A stretch of DNA of 64,000 nucleotides from Mycobacterium triplex (GTDB taxonomy: Bacteria; Actinomycetota; Actinomycetes; Mycobacteriales; Mycobacteriaceae): the NCBI RefSeq assembly GCF_000689255.1, contig NZ_HG964446.1:5755784-5819783 (forward strand), read 5' to 3'. The notes beneath the pieces are model-generated. The model saw only the letters and a program-made list of their open reading frames with translations, did no database searches and was not told the DNA's origin. Within the stretch, counting starts at the first letter, position 1. Every line of letters starts with the position of its first letter. Both the position numbers and the translations under genes were made by a program. Shown here in pieces: positions 61,783 through 64,000 of the stretch.

Positions 61783-62596
61783 CCAAGCCGTCGAGACCGC
61801 CGATCCGCGGCCTCCCGTCGTCTCGCTCGCCGGTGCGCGGCTGGCGTTCGGCGATCGCGTGCTGTGGGACGGTCTCGACCTGTCGGTGTCGCCGGGGGAG
61901 TTCATCGCGGTGCTCGGCCCCAACGGCACCGGCAAGACCTCGCTACTGAAGGTGTTGCTCGGACAACTGCTGCTGAGTGCGGGAGCCGCCCACGTCGACG
62001 GCAAGGAGGTCACCTCGGGCAGCGGAGCCATCGGCTATGTGCCCCAACACCGCCCGATCGACCGGGACGTGATGCTGCTCGGCCGCGACCTGGTCGCCCT
62101 CGGCATCGACGGACACCGCTGGGGCTTCCTGCCGTTGCGCGCCGCCGAACGCAGCCGCCGCCGACTGGCCGTGCGGCAGGCGCTGGCACAGGTCAACGGC
62201 GACCAGCTGGCCGATGTCCGGGTCGGGCTGATGTCGGGTGGGGAGTTGCAGCGCGTGCGCATCGCGCAGGCGTTGGCCAGCGATCCGATGCTGCTGCTGT
62301 GCGACGAACCGCTACTGGCGCTGGACCCGGCCAACGCCAAACTGGTCGCGGCGCTGATCGACCGCCGCCGCCGCGAAGCCAACACCACGGTCATGGTGGT
62401 GACCCACGAGATCAACACGATCCTGCCGTATGTCGACCGGGTGCTGTATCTGGTCGACGGCCGCTTCCGCATCGGCACGGTCGAGCAGGTGATGAACACC
62501 GAGACGCTGTCCACGTTGTACCGGGCCGACATTCAGGTGGTGCAGGTCAACGACCGCTACGTGGTGATCGGCGAAGACAGCGGACACGCGCTATGA
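61769..62596 (+). CDS. Metal ABC transporter ATP-binding protein (ZnuC-type)
   Basis: 275 residues from the ATG 14 bp inside the upstream gene. Walker A GPNGTGKTS at about residue 48, signature MSGGELQRVRIAQAL, Walker B LLLCDEP, and H-loop MVVTHEIN. Energises the metal permease. The gene overlaps the substrate-binding gene by 14 bp and the permease by 4 bp (ATGA), so the three are one operon. Confidence 0.92.
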   Translation: MPVIDQAVETADPRPPVVSLAGARLAFGDRVLWDGLDLSVSPGEFIAVLGPNGTGKTSLLKVLLGQLLLSAGAAHVDGKEVTSGSGAIGYVPQHRPIDRDVMLLGRDLVALGIDGHRWGFLPLRAAERSRRRLAVRQALAQVNGDQLADVRVGLMSGGELQRVRIAQALASDPMLLLCDEPLLALDPANAKLVAALIDRRRREANTTVMVVTHEINTILPYVDRVLYLVDGRFRIGTVEQVMNTETLSTLYRADIQVVQVNDRYVVIGEDSGHAL

Positions 62597-63453
62597 ACAG
62601 CCAGCTCGCCGACGTGCTGGATCATCTGCTCTCGTTCGACATCACCGCCGCCCTGCTGAACCACGACTTCGTCCAGCAGGCACTGCTGGCGGCCGCTCTG
62701 CTGGGGCTGGTGGCCGGGCTGATCGGCCCGTTCATCGTGATGCGCCAGATGTCGTTCGCCGTGCACGGATCCAGCGAATTGTCCTTGACCGGAGCGGCAT
62801 TCGCGTTGCTGGTCGGATTCCAGGTGGGCCTGGGCGCCCTGATCGGCAGCGCGGTGGCGGCCGCGCTGTTCGGCCTGCTCGGTCAGCGCGCCCGGGAGCG
62901 CGATTCGGTGACCGGGGTGGTGCTGGCGTTCGGGCTGGGTCTGGCGGTGCTGTTCATCTACCTCTACCCCGGACGCACCACGACGAGCTTCGCGTTGCTC
63001 ACCGGCCAGATCGTCGGCGTGGGCTACACCGGACTGGCGATGCTGGCACTGGTGTGCCTGCTGGTCCTCGGCGTGCTGGCGCTGTGCTACCGACCGTTGC
63101 TGTTTGCCACCGTCGATCCCGATGTCGCGGCGGCCCGTGGCGTTCCGGTCAAGGCATTGGGCATCGTGTTCGCGGCGCTGGTCGGCGTGGTGGCCGCTCA
63201 GGCCGTACAGATCGTCGGCGCCCTGCTGGTGATGTCGCTGCTGATCACTCCGGCGGCCGCGGCCGCGCGGGTGGTCGCCACGCCCGCGGCGGCCATCGCG
63301 GCCTCGGTGATCTTCGCCGAGGTCGCCGCGGTGGGCGGGATCGTGCTGTCGCTGGCGCCCGGTGTCCCGGTGTCGGTGTTCGTTGCAACGATCTCGTTTC
63401 TGATCTATCTATCTTGCTGGCTGCTGGGACGGCGGCGGGAGGCCAGCACTTAA
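62593..63453 (+). CDS. Metal ABC transporter permease (ZnuB-type)
   Basis: 286 residues with about eight hydrophobic segments: LLAAALLGLVAGLIGPFIVMRQMSF, VLAFGLGLAVLFIYLY, VSVFVATISFLIYLSCWLL and others. It is a typical ZnuB/MntB-type permease. The second segment has the conserved GPFIVMRQMSF start. It completes the transporter with the two genes upstream, starting 4 bp inside the ATPase. Confidence 0.92.
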   Translation: MNSQLADVLDHLLSFDITAALLNHDFVQQALLAAALLGLVAGLIGPFIVMRQMSFAVHGSSELSLTGAAFALLVGFQVGLGALIGSAVAAALFGLLGQRARERDSVTGVVLAFGLGLAVLFIYLYPGRTTTSFALLTGQIVGVGYTGLAMLALVCLLVLGVLALCYRPLLFATVDPDVAAARGVPVKALGIVFAALVGVVAAQAVQIVGALLVMSLLITPAAAAARVVATPAAAIAASVIFAEVAAVGGIVLSLAPGVPVSVFVATISFLIYLSCWLLGRRREAST

Positions 63454-63501
63454 GCTTGTCGGGCGTTCCAGCTCGCGGCGAAGGTGGCTAATCAGTAAGC
63501 G

Positions 63502-64000
63502 ATGTATCGGGTACTTCGATGGACGATCGCCTTACTCGCCGCTTGCGCGTTGACGGCGGGCTGCACCAGGGCGGTCGACGGAACCGCGGTGGCCGCCGAA
63601 CCCGGTAGCCGCCCCACCACCAGCTCATCGGCCAGCCCCGCCCCGCGCGCAATGCCGACCACCACCCTGGAGGGCCTGCTGCTGAGTCAGGACCAGCTTG
63701 TCGCCCTTGCCGGGGGAACGAACATGGCGCTGGTCGGCACCGCCAACGGCACCTCGGATTCCTCGCAGATCATCGACGATCGCACCTGCCTGGGACTCGC
63801 CTCAGTGGGCGACGTGACGGTCTACGCCGACAGCGGATATGTCGCGATGCGGGGCAACCAATTCAGCACGCCCAACGCCGTCCAAGCCGATGTCACCCAG
63901 CTCGTGACGTCGTTCACCACCGGAGGCGACGCCCAGGCGTTATTGCAACGCGCGCAACAGGACTGGCAACGATGCGCCCGGCGACGTTACGGATTTCACT
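63502..64000 (+). CDS. PknH-sensor-domain lipoprotein (LppH-like), 5' part
   Basis: 166 codons from the ATG giving MYRVLRWTIALLAACALTAGC; the gene runs off the window. A lipobox (LTAGC, C21) follows a hydrophobic stretch, and then a Thr/Pro/Ser-rich linker. The domain is TTLEGLLLSQDQLVALAGGTNM..., with CLGLASVGDVTVYADSGYVAMRGNQFS, which fits the extracellular PknH C-terminal sensor fold of LppH (Rv3576). The position, just after the kstR region, fits too. The function is unknown. C-terminal Cys (QRCARRRYG) is at the window edge. Confidence 0.82.
   Translation, partial: MYRVLRWTIALLAACALTAGCTRAVDGTAVAAEPGSRPTTSSSASPAPRAMPTTTLEGLLLSQDQLVALAGGTNMALVGTANGTSDSSQIIDDRTCLGLASVGDVTVYADSGYVAMRGNQFSTPNAVQADVTQLVTSFTTGGDAQALLQRAQQDWQRCARRRYGFH

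Overview
The window is a high-GC actinobacterial chromosome segment from a Mycobacterium. Gene content and order match the sterol (cholesterol) catabolic locus known in M. tuberculosis from about Rv3521 to Rv3576. The gene order, the KstR and KstR2 operators, ddn, arylamine N-acetyltransferase and a mycobacterial haemophore-like protein all point to this genus. All four PPE genes that sit in this locus in M. tuberculosis are missing, as are fdxB and Rv3555c, and several other genes are present instead. This suggests a non-tuberculous species, which I cannot name from sequence alone.

Layout. Positions 1-2880 hold an OB-fold/Ltp4/Ltp3 aldolase-type cluster with a SnoaL-like gene. Positions 2948-5000 hold two tandem NHL-propeller membrane proteins. 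From 5002 to 6814 come a gamma-carbonic-anhydrase-like protein and kshA. Positions 7239-8217 are a TetR/small-protein divergent pair with two operators. Positions 8218-11275 are a KstR-controlled sulfotransferase/SDR/DUF1214-like operon. Positions 11364-14537 hold a haemophore-like gene and hsaFGE. Positions 14610-17154 hold kstD and a MaoC-type hydratase. A DUF559-type gene flanked by palindromic repeats follows at 17237-18076. Positions 18194-24134 are the side-chain operon ltp2-chsH1-chsH2-fadE29-fadE28-cyp125, divergent from fadA5. Positions 25424-26263 hold a small unknown gene and ddn. Positions 26344-41267 are the KstR2 block for the last two steroid rings (two SDRs, echA20, ipdABC, fadA6, kstR2, a third SDR, fadE30, fadD3, fadE31-33, aspB). 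Positions 41346-44258 hold a FadD32-like acyl-AMP ligase and nat. Two tandem Ser/Thr kinases with Kelch ectodomains fill 44425-50889. Positions 51183-54715 are hsaBCDA, divergent from kshB. Then come Rv3572-like, fadE34, kstR, a LacI regulator, a Zur-box-associated metal ABC transporter (60856-63453) and a truncated lppH-like lipoprotein.

How it works together. CYP125, FadA5, FadE34, FadE28/29, ChsH1/2 and Ltp2 shorten the side chain. KstD and KshAB open ring B. HsaAB, HsaC and HsaD break down ring A, and HsaE, HsaG and HsaF convert the released hexadienoate to pyruvate and propionyl-CoA. FadD3, FadE30-33, the SDRs, IpdABC, EchA20 and FadA6 degrade the C/D rings. I found eight KstR-type operators (TnnAACnnGTTnnA) and three KstR2-type operators, all at promoters of these operons.

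The parts that depart from the M. tuberculosis plan are the most interesting: the repeat-flanked DUF559 gene, the kinase pair that separates nat from hsaBCDA, the TetR pair with two operators, the FAAL, the haemophore-like gene and the Zn transporter.
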